A stretch of 64,000 nt of DNA, taken from Ditylenchus dipsaci. Its lineage: Eukaryota > Nematoda > Chromadorea > Rhabditida > Anguinidae. Under the pieces are notes generated by a model that saw nothing but the letters and a program-made list of their open reading frames with translations, was not told where the DNA came from and ran no database searches. This document shows, in pieces, positions 1-11,040 of this stretch (position 1 is the first letter of the stretch; every line of letters begins with the position of its first letter). The translations under genes and the position numbers were made by a program. The DNA lies in assembly GCA_004194705.1 (NCBI GenBank), contig SADC01001036.1, positions 1-64,000 of the forward strand, given 5' to 3'.

Positions 1-1990
1 GCAAAAAGATTTCTTTTTGGTGCAAAAAAATTTCTTTTTGGTGCAAAAAGATTTTATTTTGGTGCAAAAAAAATTTGGTGCAAATTAGATCTTTTTTGGT
101 GCAAATTGAATCTTTTTTGGTGCAAATATAATTTTTTTGGTGCAAAAAGATTTTATTTTGGTGCAAATCGCCGTGGTGCAAATTGAATTTTTTTGGTGCA
201 AATAATTTTCTTTTTGGTGCAAATTGAATTCTTTTTGGTGCAAATAGTATTCTTATTGGTGCAGACTAGTAGTTTTTTGGTGCAAATTAAATTCTTTTTG
301 GGTGCAAATCGTATTCTTTCTGGATAATATTTATTTTGCCCGTATAATACTCGTGTTCGCCCATTGCATATTTCTTTTTGCCTGTATTTGAATGGCCGTA
401 GAAAATTCGTTTTTGCCCCTAGATTTCTCTTTTTCTATTTTTTTCTACCTGTAGATTTTAAAATTTTGAGGAAATTCAAATTTTATGGTCAGAAAACTAC
501 TTGGTTTGCTCAGAATCCAACCCCAGAGTGGCCAAGTTGGTTTTTTGGGAGTTTATTAAAGGGGAGTAAACTTATTGCGAAAATTCGATTGCGCGCATCA
601 GAATCCATTCTCGATTGGCTCAATCTCTCAGAATCGGATTCCGCCATTTACAACCACCTTTATTATTGGTTCAGGGTACCTAAATACTAGTTGGTAGTGG
701 TTTTGAAGGTGAGGTATACTTCATATACGCCTTCTTAAGTCACAGTTTGACTACCACTGGCTGCACACCTTTTTTTCCTTTTATTTACAAGTTTTGTGTC
801 AAAATGATCCTCACACTCTTGGCTGTCCGACAAGATTATCAGAGCAAGCTTCACACCTAGTGAAGCTTGTATTCAGGCTGAAGTGGGCTAATTTCGAAAA
901 TCGACGTTTTTCAGTAATTTCTTTGATTAATTACATTGAAATTTTCTGACCTTTTTACAAGTCAGACTTTTTAATACCGAAATGTAGCCAAGAATCTAGG
1001 CTTTCGTTTCAGCTATCAAAAAAAAGAAAGTTAGTATGAAATTGGAAGCTGAAATTCAAAAAACATCAAACGATTTCCGATTCCATGCACTCCCACCCAG
1101 GGCTTCACGGGCTAGATACCTTGTTTTTCTGTTAGTGATTTTGGTTTGTTAAAATTTTTATCTGATTCACCATGAAATTATAACTCTAGTAAGTCACTAA
1201 ACGCGTTGATGAATAAAAAAATAAAATTAGTAGAGGTTAGGCTAAACAAATTTATACGCATCATTGTGGATGGTTTTCTTTCATTCTGATGGTCATTTGC
1301 TTCAATTCGCAAAATTGAGGCAGTTTCTGACAGCAAAGCAGTGGTGTTAATGATTGAATCTATTTCTCGACAGTTTTCGAACCTAGAGAGTCAGTAAAAA
1401 TAATATAAAAAATAAGATGTGCGCCTAGCGGGATGAAAACTGTCGATTTAGGGCGGTGCGTATATGAAGTGCAACCACCACCCCCCACTCCTCACCCATT
1501 AAGTGCTTCTAAATAGTAGAACTCGGATTCTGAGAGATTGTGCCAATCGAGAATGGATTCTGATGCGCGCAATGAATTTTCGCAATAAAGTTTACTCTCC
1601 CCTTTAATAAACTCCCAAAAAACCAACTTGGCCACTCTGGGGTTGGATTCTGAGCAAACAAGTCGTTTTCTGACCATAAAATTTGAATTTCCTCAAAATT
1701 TTAAAATCTACGGGTAGAAAAAAATAGAAAAAGAGAATCTACCGGGCAAAAACGAATATTCTACGGCCATTCAAAATCTACAGGCAAAAAGAAATATGCA
1801 ATGGGCGAAAACGAGTATTATACGGACAAAAATATTTTCCAGAAAGAAACGATTTGCACCAAAAAGAATATATTTGCACCAAAAAAGATTCAATTTGCAC
1901 CAAAAAAGATCTATTTGCACAAATTTTTTTTGCACCAAAATAAAATCTTTTTGCACCAAAAAAAATCTTTTTGCACCAGAAAAATCCATA
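1..1990. mobile_element. Foldback element E1 with TTGGTGCAAA arrays (left end outside window)
   Basis: Positions 1-320 are an array of about 15 imperfect units built on TTGGTGCAAA. Positions 1850-1985 carry the same unit inverted. Inside the arrays, 330-650 and 1500-1830 are a second, non-tandem inverted pair containing a CCAACCCCAGAGTGGCCAA segment. The loop is 650-1490. The left terminus is cut by the window edge, so no target duplication can be read. The non-tandem stem is shared with the elements at 8403-9271 and 23440-23745, which have different outer arrays. Open reading frames within the arrays are by-products of the repeat. No protein gene is seen. Confidence 0.8.
958..1465 (+). repeat. 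Dispersed SINE-like repeat, copy 1
   Basis: This stretch in the loop of E1 aligns over several hundred bases with 20290-20625. Both share a TGTAGCCAA...TCTAGGCTT block, a CTGATGGTCATT-type block, a TTTCTGACAGCAAAGCAGT-type block and a closing GGCGrTGCGTATA. Copy 2 contains a tRNA B-box-like GGTTTGAATC near its end. A tRNA-derived SINE is one explanation, but no complete A box was found. Confidence 0.55.
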
Positions 1991-1994
1991 TCCA

Positions 1995-2098
1995 TTTTGA
2001 ATATATATGCGGCCGGCGTCCGGCGGCGTTTTTCGCCGCCGTCAGCGCTCGGCGGCGAAAAAAATGGAGCCGGCGCTCGGCGCCGGCTCCATTCATTA
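1995..2098. repeat. GC-rich GGCGGCG/CGCCGCC palindromic cluster
   Basis: A sudden GC-rich island in AT-rich DNA, made of alternating GGCGGCG and CGCCGCC blocks and ending in a self-complementary GAGCCGGCG...CGCCGGCTC. It resembles the longer islands at 24345-24530 and 29400-29640. Confidence 0.6.
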
Positions 2099-2419
2099 AA
2101 CTTTTCGAATTACAAGACTGTTGAGAGGATAGCCGGAGAATTTTGGTCGAGCAGATTTTGTACTAAGCAGATATTGCCCTGAGCGGATTTTTTCCCCGAG
2201 CAGATTTTGCCCGTGTCTCGTTGATGCAACACACCAAATTTTTCTTTGCTGCTTTAGATCAATATTTGACCGGTCATTGAGCAGCCTTTTGCTAGTTTGA
2301 TTGTGTCTCTTTTTGTGTGTATGACCCCACAGAAAAATATGTTCACTTCCATCATTATGCTATTTCAGTTTGTCCATTTGTTCTGCACGTGATTTGTTTT
2401 ATTTGAGCATGGAGAAATC

Positions 2420-2795
2420 TAGGGTTGTCGAATCGAATATTCAAAATCGAATAATTTATTCAATTCGTTTTTTTTCTATGAATATTCAAAAAAAATTCGA
2501 ATACCGAATATCGATCGAACATTCGAAATTTTGAATATCGATTACGACGAATCGAATAATTCGATTCGAAAATTAAGAATACCGAATATCGGGGCAGGAG
2601 AAGTGTGCGCCAAATCACTTTGCGACAATTCAATTTGGGCCAAAACTTTTCGCTATATTCAGCAAATATTTGCCGAATATAGCGAATAATTTTGGACCAA
2701 ATTGAATTGTCGCAAAGTGATTTGGCGCACTCTTCTCCTGCCCGAATATCGAATAGTTTCGAATATTTGAAATTTTCGAATATTCGACAACCCTA
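2420..2795. mobile_element. hAT-type MITE, TIR TAGGGTTGTCGA, 8-bp TSD
   Basis: The terminal inverted repeat TAGGGTTGTCGAAT starts at 2420 and its complement ends at 2795. The 8-bp direct repeat GAGAAATC flanks the element exactly (2412-2419 and 2796-2803), which is the hallmark of hAT transposition. The arms are rich in TTCGAATA. The element is interrupted by a second MITE at 2592-2743. Confidence 0.9.
2592..2743. mobile_element. Nested 152-bp hAT-type MITE, TIR GGGCAGGAGAAG
   Basis: A nearly perfect palindrome with inverted ends GGGCAGGAGAAG. The 8-bp duplication GAATATCG flanks it on both sides (2584-2591 and 2744-2751). It sits inside the MITE at 2420-2795 and is therefore younger. Confidence 0.9.
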
Positions 2796-2857
2796 GAGAA
2801 ATCTGAAATTACTAATAAGCAATATAAAATCACAAAATGACCACGGATAAGTATGCA

Positions 2858-3253
2858 TAGGGTTGTTGACATAGGGTTCTTTTTGGAGATTTTTTAAATT
2901 TTAGCTGCAAAAGCCATCTGTACTTTTGCTCGGTGATATCTTTTTGAAAATTCGACGATATTTCCAACAAAATGGTATATCAAGCGTCAAAATTAGTTAA
3001 GAAAATTTTCATGCACGTGGCCATTCTTTTCGACGTGGAGCGACGTCGAAATCGACTTTTCACGTCGCCCCACGTCGAAAAGAATGTCCACGTGCATGAA
3101 ATTTTCTTAGCTAATTTCGACGCTTGATATACCATTTTGTTGGAAATATCGTCGAATTTTCAAGAAGGTATCACCGAGCAAAAATACAGATGGATTTTGT
3201 AGCTAACATTCAAAAAATGTCCAAAAGCGATGCATTCCAAGTCGACAACCCTA
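2858..3253. mobile_element. Long hairpin hAT-type MITE, TIR TAGGGTTGTTGAC
   Basis: The ends are TAGGGTTGTTGAC and its near complement GTCGACAACCCTA. The flanking octamers AGTATGCA and AGTATGTA match at 7 of 8 positions. The interior is almost a single hairpin with arms of roughly 190 bp, closing around an ACGTCG-rich centre near 3040-3070. It belongs to the same TIR family as 2420-2795 and 18777-18957. Confidence 0.8.
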
Positions 3254-3764
3254 AGTATGTAGCTTATCGGGTTTCGAGTCTTTTTTTTTCGCCCCACCCT
3301 GTATAGGAATATTTATAATTTTTAATCAAGGTGCCGACTTATTTCGGATTGCCAGCAATTAAAAATTTTAAAAGTCTCTAATTACTGCTATTCAACGATT
3401 TATTATTTTTAGTTTGGTGATCGTATTAACCTGCGCTTGGACCCCACTCATTGGCTGTGATTAGAAGGGGTGGATATGCGTCTACCTACGCCAGGGAAGA
3501 AGATATGGTGGAGAGACATCTAATACACAAGGCATCACTTGCTGGCTTCCAGAAACAACAGCAAAGCTACTAATATTAGCATTCCTCAGGCTATATTGTG
3601 GTCAAGAAAAATAGGTTATGATCACAAATTACAACCATACAAAAAACTAAATTTTGAACATAATTTTTTTTATTCTGGGCTGTGTTGTATCTTACTTTTA
3701 TCGAATGCTTTTTTCTGATTTTAAGTAGTGATTTTTTAAAATTTTGATGATGAATGTATTTTTT
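3254..3764. other. No gene seen
   Basis: AT-rich sequence without a credible exon, RNA gene or bounded repeat. Confidence 0.5.
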
Positions 3765-4554
3765 GAGAGCGTACTAGCTCGCTAATGAAACTTTTACCAA
3801 TGAGATCACTTCGCCAATGGTATGGCGTATGTTTTCGCCAATAGCTTCTTGTCTCAAATTCTCTTATTCCCTTGTCAGGAAAATTACCACCCATTGTGTA
3901 GCTCATCTCACTGGCTACAAAATGTGTGGTAATTTGCCTGACAAGAGAATTTGAGACAAGAATATAGTTGAGCAACGGTAATATTACCGGTCATAATCTA
4001 GAATATGACCGGATAATGAAAAATCGGTCAAATTCTTCTTCAACAAGCAGGTAATTAGGTTGGTGTTCAGTATACCAACTCCTCCCAAAAAGGATTTAAA
4101 GCACTCTTTGTGTGTTTTAGGGCCTAAACGTGTAGAAAACATGTTTTCAGGTTGGGGACGGCAGTTTTTGAAAAAAAGTTTTTTTGACTAAATTTTTACT
4201 TTTTCCTTGGTGGACCAAGGTAGAGGTACTGGAGGGCATCTGGATATGTAAAAGCAGTTGAAGGTTAATTACCGAGTAAAAGTATTTGAGGGTACTGATA
4301 AGATTTGTTTAGGAGTGCAACAAATTCGGCGTTGAAGCGATAAAAGAAGATTGATTGAATAAAATTATCTTTAATATTATAAAAAAAATTATGACCGGAA
4401 TATGACCGAAAAAAGATCATGACTGGCAACATTAGCGCGAAAGATGATGACGGGTGATTTTCCCAACTCTAAACAAGAAGCTACCGGCGAAAACATACCA
4501 TTGGCGAAGTGATCTCATTGGCAAAAGTTTCATTGGCAAAATGTGTACGCTCCC
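3765..4554. mobile_element. Foldback element with GCCAATG arrays
   Basis: The inverted ends share a GAGCGTAC core, followed by arms repeating a GCCAATG-containing unit (3785-3860 and, inverted, 4480-4540). A second stretch with TTGTCTCAAATTCTC appears twice in the left half. The loop (3970-4470) has no recognisable gene. Terminal duplications are not clear. Confidence 0.7.
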
Positions 4555-5000
4555 AAAAACACAAAAGTATTTTTCGACACTTTTTAGTTAGTTTTTAGTA
4601 GTAATCAAGTCAACTTATATTGTGTCCTTGCTCCACCATCCTGTTCTGTTTTTATATATCACTGTTATGCATAAATATATTTACTAACATGTGTATTACA
4701 GGTATTCAACGATAAGATGTCCAGGCATTTGAATTAGAAGCTTTATTACGCTCAACACATGATTTTTTGAGGATCCGAAACAACACCTCCACTTTTGACA
4801 AAAACTTTTTTAAGTACCCTTGAAGGAACTTTTTTAAGTTTCAATGAGAAAATAAAAAACATGATGTTTTATATAAGCAGTACAACCTTAGTGATGTTTC
4901 AGTAATGCTTAGGCAATTCAGCAACCCTAGTTTTACGTTTTCACTGCAAGCTGAAAACTTTTCAGCTATGCACCTTATGCACTTACTTTTTCAAGTCACA
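4555..5000. other. No gene seen
   Basis: AT-rich spacer between two elements. Nothing beyond short stop-interrupted frames. Confidence 0.5.
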
Positions 5001-5008
5001 GGTTGGAC

Positions 5009-5399
5009 GGCTAGGAGACATTTGGCAAAAACGACATTTGGCAAAAACGACATTTGCCCAAACGACATTTGGCCAAACGACATTCGCCCAAACGACATTT
5101 GGCAAAACGACATTTGCCAAAAACGACATTTGGCAAATGGCTAAATAGACAACCAAGTCATATTTTTCAGATTTTTACCTTCACTCAGCTTTAGAATAAC
5201 CAGCTGAACACAATCTGAAAATTTTTGGGAAAAATGTGAAAAATATTTGTCTTGGTCCCTCCTGTTGGCGCCTTGACAAATGTCGTTTGGGCAAATGTCG
5301 TTTTGCCAAATGTCGTTTGGGCAAATGTCGTTTTTGCCAAATGCCGTTGGCCAAAAGATACGTTTGCCAAATGTCGTTTTTGCCAAATGTCTCCTAGCC
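5009..5399. mobile_element. Array foldback element with exact 8-bp TSD (CGACATTTGGC arrays)
   Basis: The left arm (5009-5145) is an array of CGACATTTGGCAAAAA-like units and the right arm (5271-5399) is the inverted array. The terminal inverted repeat is GGCTAGGAGACATTTGGC. An exact 8-bp duplication, GGTTGGAC, flanks the element (5001-5008 and 5400-5407). This is the best evidence in the window that the short-repeat-arm elements move as hAT-like DNA transposons. The 125-bp loop holds no gene. Confidence 0.9.
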
Positions 5400-5407
5400 G
5401 GTTGGAC

Positions 5408-5755
5408 TACGGCAAATTTTTCGAATTTCCGATTACCCTATTCCATTTTTCTGATTACACTTCTACAAGTAAATTTACCCCGCTGAGCACGAATCTTGTC
5501 TCAGAATTGTCATATTGTCGAAAAAAAATTAATTTTCCTCATAAATTTTTCAAAAAATTGACATTTTTTGACTATTTCTCCACTTCGTTTTCGACGTAAC
5601 TTCCTGAAGGGACGACTTTTTTAATTTTTTGCACTACCAGACGTAAAATTAGATTTACTTTCTTATGAAAGTCACAAAAAATTGCACAGGACCCTTTATT
5701 TTTCTGTAGAGGCCTTTTTATAGGGAAAAAAGAAAGTTAAGTCAAAGAAAATTCC
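5408..5755. other. No gene seen
   Basis: AT-rich spacer with no supported feature. Confidence 0.5.
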
Positions 5756-5765
5756 CCTTTATTAA

Positions 5766-5990
5766 AGGGGCATGATCGTGCCCGATGGGGAGAAAAGGCG
5801 CGAACCAGCAGTTCTTTTCTTTCTCGATCAATTTTCACATTCGTTCTCATCTAGATTTTTTAAGTTTTCTGTCTAGTTTTTAAAAGCAGTATAAGGTCGT
5901 CTATATCAGATTTGACGCAGAACGAGTGAAAAATGGATAAAAATTCGAAAAAAACTGCTGGTTCGCGCCTTAATGCACGGGCATGCCCCT
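5766..5990. mobile_element. piggyBac-like TTAA MITE, copy 1
   Basis: Inverted ends AGGGGCATG and CATGCCCCT are flanked by TTAA at 5762-5765 and 5991-5994. The interior is nearly identical to 6485-6718. TTAA duplication is diagnostic of the piggyBac superfamily, although no transposase is present here. Confidence 0.85.
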
Positions 5991-6239
5991 TTAAGTTTTT
6001 TGATCAAAGTATTTACTTACCATACATTTATTTACCTATTTACTATTTTTTGACAGTAGGAAAGCGCTGTCAATTCTGCGTCGAATAGCAGCATATTGTC
6101 GTAAATTTGAGTCACAAAAAGACTGACAAATGTACGAAAGAAAAAACACTCACTTTTTAGTAATTTTTAACAACGCTTTTTCATAAGCCTATTCAAAAAA
6201 TTTAGATAAAAATTATAGTCGACAAAAATTAAAGTTGTT

Positions 6240-6478
6240 CAGGACCTCTAATTTAAGCCCTTCCCCCTTCCTGATTAAAAATCGTGTTTTTGGAATTGTG
6301 TTTTCGACCCATTTTTTCAAAAATTATCTTACGCAAGTCACTACGCATTTATTAGCTCATGTAACTGGCTACAAAATAGGTGGTAACTTAACTTTTGCAT
6401 AAGACAAGTTTTGTAAAAGTGGGTCTAAAACTCAATGCCAGGAACACGATTTTAATCAGGGGGAGCTCAAAATAGAGG
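6240..6478. repeat. Imperfect palindrome between two TTAA MITEs
   Basis: 6245-6345 (containing CCCCCTTCCTGATTAAAAAT) pairs with the inverted 6390-6478 (ATTTTAATCAGGGGGAG). The centre carries TAGCTCATGTAACTGGCTAC, which also occurs in similar form near 3898. Confidence 0.6.
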
Positions 6479-6484
6479 CTTTAA

Positions 6485-6718
6485 AGGGGCATGATCGTGC
6501 CCGATGGGGAGAAAAGGCGCGAACCAGCAGTTCTTTTCTTTCTCGATCAATTTTCACATTCGTTCTCATCTAGATTTTTTAAGTTTTCTGTCTAGTTTTT
6601 AAAAGCAGTATAAGGTCGTCTATATCAGATTTGACGCAGAACGAGTGAAAAATGGGACGATTCGAAAAAATTCGAAAAAAAACTGCTGGTTCGCGCCTTA
6701 ACGCACGGGCATGCCCCT
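6485..6718. mobile_element. piggyBac-like TTAA MITE, copy 2
   Basis: Same family and orientation as 5766-5990, with near-identical sequence over the whole length. TTAA flanks at 6481-6484 and 6719-6722. The high identity implies recent insertion or a local duplication. Confidence 0.85.
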
Positions 6719-6812
6719 TTAAGGTAATAAGGGAAGAAAGAAAAATTGGGCCAAAAGTTAAGTAACAAGGTTTCTTTCAGACTTCTTCAATATTACGGAA
6801 AACATCTTTTAA

Positions 6813-7018
6813 AGGGGCATGCCCACGTCCGTCATTTTCAATTTCAAATGTTTGAATTCTCGGGCACCACCTTTTCGTATAAAGACAAAACAAATTTGAG
6901 TTTTCTTTTCATTTCAAATATTTTTCTGGTTTTTCTTAGTCGTCCTACTATTTGTGGTCGGGTGGTGCCCGGAATTCAAACATTTGAAATTGAAAATGAC
7001 GGGCGTGGGCATGCCCCT
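6813..7018. mobile_element. piggyBac-like TTAA MITE, divergent copy 3
   Basis: Ends AGGGGCATGCCCACG and the complement, with TTAA flanks at 6809-6812 and 7019-7022. The interior is a different palindrome (stem CAAATGTTTGAATTC) from that of copies 1 and 2, so it is a separate subfamily using the same ends. Confidence 0.85.
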
Positions 7019-7022
7019 TTAA

Positions 7023-7625
7023 CAAACTTGTGTCTCTGCATAATTATATAGGATTCCTAGAGGGTTACATTAAATATCATTCGCTGTAAAAATTCTGGTT
7101 CTCTTCGTTGTTGATGCTGTCATCCTTCACTCCGGCCTTAGGTACCTTCTCTCCATGTTACTTTTTCAGCGTTCAGTTTAAAATACAAAAAATCGACCTT
7201 TTTTTGATTGGATTCTTCCCTTTTGTATTTGGTTCTTCCATAGCAGGAACGTCAAAAATTCAAATTTCGCAGAATTTTCTTCCGCGGAAGTTTCGTCGTG
7301 ACAGAAATTCGACTAGTGAGAAGATAGTAGGTTTCATGTGGTTTCATTTCAGTGGTTTCATATGTAGGCAAACGACACACTATTAGAAAGCCCAGACAAA
7401 GGGCTTTCTTCTGAGCATAGAAGAAAATGCTAAGCTGAATTAATTCACCGCTTATCAGCCTGAAGAAAAAGCTATTCATTTTTTAAAGAGTCTCTGTAAG
7501 AATCGGATTGATTAAGTGCATTGCACTCATGTCTGGAGGTCTGATTTCTTGATATTCGTGCTCGGCAGTAGCTAATCTGATCGATCAGTGACGCTACAAG
7601 ACTCTTTGTTTGGCTGTGAGTACTT
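7023..7625. other. No gene seen
   Basis: Reading frames here are short and lack family features. Confidence 0.45.
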
Positions 7626-7628
7626 TTT

Positions 7629-7966
7629 ACCCCGTCAAATCGTAAAAATTTGTTTTTTCTTAAACCTTTTCTTTCAATTTTTAAAGTTTTTATACCAGCA
7701 TGTAGCCCGGGATCTCAGCTTTCCAACCAGCCATTAACTAACTAGTTAAAATATTAAAAAGTTAGAGAAAAAAGTCATTTTATAGACCAAATTTTATGAA
7801 AATTTTGATTTATACAAAGACTTTTTTCTCCAATTTTTTGAAATCTCAAAAATTCAATCGATAGCTTGTTAGAAAGCCAAGATCCAGGGCTACATTTTGA
7901 TGTGAAAATGTTTAATAAATTAAAAATATTTGGAGATAAAAACACATTTTTACGATTTGACGGGGT
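7629..7966. mobile_element. Palindromic MITE with TIR TACCCCGTCAAATCGT
   Basis: TACCCCGTCAAATCGTAAAA at the left end is mirrored at 7950-7966, with a partial extra copy to 7992. Both arms carry the dispersed TGTAGCCC...GGCTTTC motif (7700-7735, and inverted 7861-7899). The target duplication is unclear. Confidence 0.7.
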
Positions 7967-8402
7967 AAAAGAATTATTTGACGGGGTAACACACTTTGAG
8001 CCTCTTCGTTTTGCATTCTGCACAGCCTCCCCGAATCTTTTCTGGGGTGGAGAATATCACAGCTCGTGTGTTCTGATAGCTAAGAAACAGCACTGTAAGC
8101 ACTCTGTGATGTTGCTATGTGAAAACGGACCCTACCCTCTTTCAGCACAACAAATCCCCCTGCACCACAAAAAAGACTGTCCGGCTACGCAAAATGAGTT
8201 CTGCTTTGCAGCAAAAGATTTTTTTTCGTATTCTTGAGATCATAATTTTATAACAACGCTTCTTAATTGTGGCAAATGAATAAAAATAGTATTAGAAAAA
8301 TAAAGGGAATGTGAAGTTACAACTACACCAGTTTGCACCAGGGTTCGTAATCGTCCTTTTTAAAAATATTTGTCCTTTTTTCGGGGCATAATATGATTTG
8401 GC

Positions 8403-9271
8403 TTGCGAAAAAGATGATTTATCTCACGAAAAACTAGATATCACGAAAAAGGTTATTTACCTCAGGAAAAAGATTATTCATCTCACGAAAAACATTATTT
8501 ATGTCACCAAAAAGATTATTTTGTGTAACTAGAGTCTAAACTTTGCGGGAATTTTAAATTTTTAGTCAAAAAGTAACTTGGATTTCTCAGAATCCCACCC
8601 CGGAGTGGCCAAAAGCCCCTAAAATTTGGTTTTTTGGGGGTTTACTAAAGGGGGTGTAAACTTTTTGTGAAAAATCGATTGAGTGGATCAGAAGTCCAGT
8701 CAGATGGGTTGAATCGCTCCGAATTCCACCCTTAACCACTTTTAGCCACCTCAAACCACCCTAAGCACTGAGTTAGGGTACAGTCGACCCTCGATAAACC
8801 GGCACCCTGTCGACACTTGATTTGGCCAGGTACTCGACATTTTTAGGAAAAGGACACCCCGATAAACCGGCAGCTCGATAAACCGGCACCCTAAGGTCGG
8901 TCCCAGGGGTGCCGGCTTATCGAGGTTTGACTGTAGTAAGATACTGGTTTGGAGCAGTTTATGATGTTTTTGGGTGGTTTGAGGTGGTTAAGAGTGGTTA
9001 AGGGTGGAATTCTGAGCGATTTAGCCCATCTGACTTGACTTCTGATCCACTCAATCGATTTTTCACGAAAAGTTCACACCCCATTTAGTAAACCCCCAAA
9101 AAACAACTTTTAAGGGCTTTTGGCCACTCTGGGGTGGGATTCTGAGAAATCCAAGTTACTTTTTGACTAAAAAATTCAAATTCCCGCAAAGTTTAGACTC
9201 TACTTACACAAAATAATCTTTTTGGTGACATAAATAATGTTTTTCGTGAGATAAATCATCTTTTTCGCAAA
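8403..9271. mobile_element. Foldback element E2 with TCACGAAAAAGATTATT arrays
   Basis: The outer arms (8403-8525, and inverted 9185-9271) are arrays of an 18-20 bp unit around CACGAAAAA. The inner stems (8575-8730 and 8985-9140) match the E1 core, including the gagtggcc segment and GGATCAGAAG. The loop contains a Tigger-like MITE (8781-8933) and GGTGGTTT-type repeats. It is nested in the hAT element 8339-11032. Confidence 0.8.
8781..8933. mobile_element. Tigger/pogo-like MITE, TA TSD
   Basis: CAGTCGACCCTCGATAAACC at the left end and its complement at the right end, flanked by TA on both sides. These termini are typical of the Tigger/pogo group of Tc1-mariner transposons. Confidence 0.85.
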
Positions 9272-9284
9272 CAAAATTTTAAAC

Positions 9285-9445
9285 AATATTTTCTCTATTA
9301 ATGAAACTCCTCTCTAATAATAAACCCCCCGCCCTCGATTTTTTGACTAGGATTTCAGAGTTAGGGCCATTTTTGATTCACAATTTCAACATTTTTCAAG
9401 GGTTGAAAAATAATGAACCCGGGTGCATTAATAAAGAAAATACGG
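9285..9445. mobile_element. CCGTATTT-family MITE (degenerate left end)
   Basis: The right end GAAAATACGG followed by TA matches the family. The left end ATTTTCTCTATTA is truncated or mutated. The interior resembles 39102-39261. Confidence 0.6.
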
Positions 9446-10019
9446 TAAGCCTTTTTCGGGACCCAAAATCTTTTTTTATTTTTGAAGATTTTAGTCAAAA
9501 ACTTTTTTTCGCTCCAAAATAGCAATAAGGGCTCACCCCGTTTTGCGCCAAAACTTTAAAAAATAAAGATGTTTTTGGATTTATCCTGTTAGCGCCCAAA
9601 ATACTTTTCGCCATAACCTGTTAGGCACCATTATTTTTATTTATTTAATTGGTTAGATACATGTCTACTTACGTCAAAAAATTGTCTTGGCTTTAACTGT
9701 TATGGATATAAACGGTTGTATCTTAAGTGAAAGATTTGACGTGGTTGCACAATCTGAGAGATTTTTCGGCAAAAAAGGATCATAAATCTTTTGATCATGT
9801 TCCTACAAGGTTTTTTTGCAGTATTTAAAAATAATAGCGGTTTCGATCAGCTTGGTTTCGATCAGCGGTTTCGATCAGCTTAAAATGATGTCTTTTTTGA
9901 ACTTCTGAGGTAATTTTAGGTCGATATAGGGTGTTTGGAAACACTTTAAAAAAAATCTAAAAATCCTAACATCCAAAACAGTCACAAGCGCAAGTTTTTT
10001 TAACATAGTCCAGTACTTT

Positions 10020-10880
10020 TTCTTTGCTGTTTTTTTTTCGAAATTTCCATCCGTTGATTCGCCCTTTTCTTATCAGCAGCCTTCAGCTTTGGAACTTTTC
10101 CGGTCATCAGAGATACGACCTTGGTTTCCTGCAGACTGCACTCTTTTTTATCTGTCGCAGCCACTTCCAAAACCTCGGCTTCTTTCCATCTTGTGTAGCT
10201 AAAGCATAACGAATTGTGCCACGCTTCCAGTGAATTTGTTGTCTTTGAGAAACCTTTTTTCGTGAGTTCATAGCAGTTTCAGAGTTTTGCAGCAAACAAA
10301 GGCCTTTGGTTTCCCCAACCTATCCATGTCTGCAGCATAAACTTACGAAAATGGAATTTAATCCTCGTAAAAAATATTAACGTTGATGAAGTAGTCGAGA
10401 AAATTCATTTCTGGCCCACCAACTAAAAACTCTGGTGCTCTGTTTGGCAACCGGACATTTAGCACAATTTGTGAAATTTGTCCGCGGACATTTAGCATAA
10501 TTTGTGCAAATTAAGAAAATAACAAAGTACATCAGTACCTCGAAGTCATTTCTCTTTGCGTCATGACTGTGTAGCCTAGTCAAGTAAAAGAAGTGCTGAC
10601 CTTGTTTCATAAAGCCTCTTCCTTTGCAATGCCGGTAATTGCCACCACGATTTTCTGACCGTCTTTGTGCAGATGAAATAGACGATATCGAAGATCTTCT
10701 GGCTTTCTTGACAAAAAAACAAGAAATAGATTACAACCAGCGAGAAATTACCCTTTGAATGACGTAACAGTATCCATTTGACCAAATTAGACATTTTCCG
10801 CTAGGACTTGTTCCTTCTTGCTCGATTTGCTCCTTGGACACAAAGCCGACCACTTCTTCGATTCCAGAATCACTTGACAT
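10020..10880 (-). pseudogene. Exon-like cargo inside hAT element, unknown function
   Basis: Reading leftward from an ATG at 10880 there is an exon of about 43 codons beginning [18 protein letters not shown] and ending at a GT near 10753. A second segment near 10610-10710 reads [16 protein letters not shown]...[15 protein letters not shown] third near 10050-10290 reads through several lysine-rich stretches. Frames between segments do not join cleanly, so the gene is broken or the consensus has indels. No family is recognised; it does not resemble a hAT transposase. Its confinement to a TSD-bounded element suggests captured host sequence or a lost accessory gene. This is inference. Confidence 0.35.
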
Positions 10881-11040
10881 GGCAATTAAACTGAAATCTA
10901 TAGTATTTATAAGTCAGAGAACAAAAACCGATCAAGGAAACGTTAAAATAAAGCCGCAAAAAGCACTGGATAAATGAAATAAAGCCTTTTTACCCAAATG
11001 TCCTTTTTTAGAAATTTTTCATTACGATCCTGGTTTGCAC

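Larger units (their letters stand above)
8339..11032. mobile_element. 2.7-kb hAT-type element with exact 8-bp TSD and exon-like cargo
   Basis: The left end CAGGGTTCGTAAT and the right end (complement CAGGATCGTAAT) are flanked by an exact 8-bp duplication, GTTTGCAC, at 8331-8338 and 11033-11040. The end sequence fits hAT terminal repeats. No transposase is present. Instead the body contains a nested foldback element (8403-9271), a CCGTATTT-family MITE (9285-9445) and minus-strand exon-like segments (10020-10880). It is therefore a non-autonomous hAT that carries cargo or is the remains of a larger element. Confidence 0.85.
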
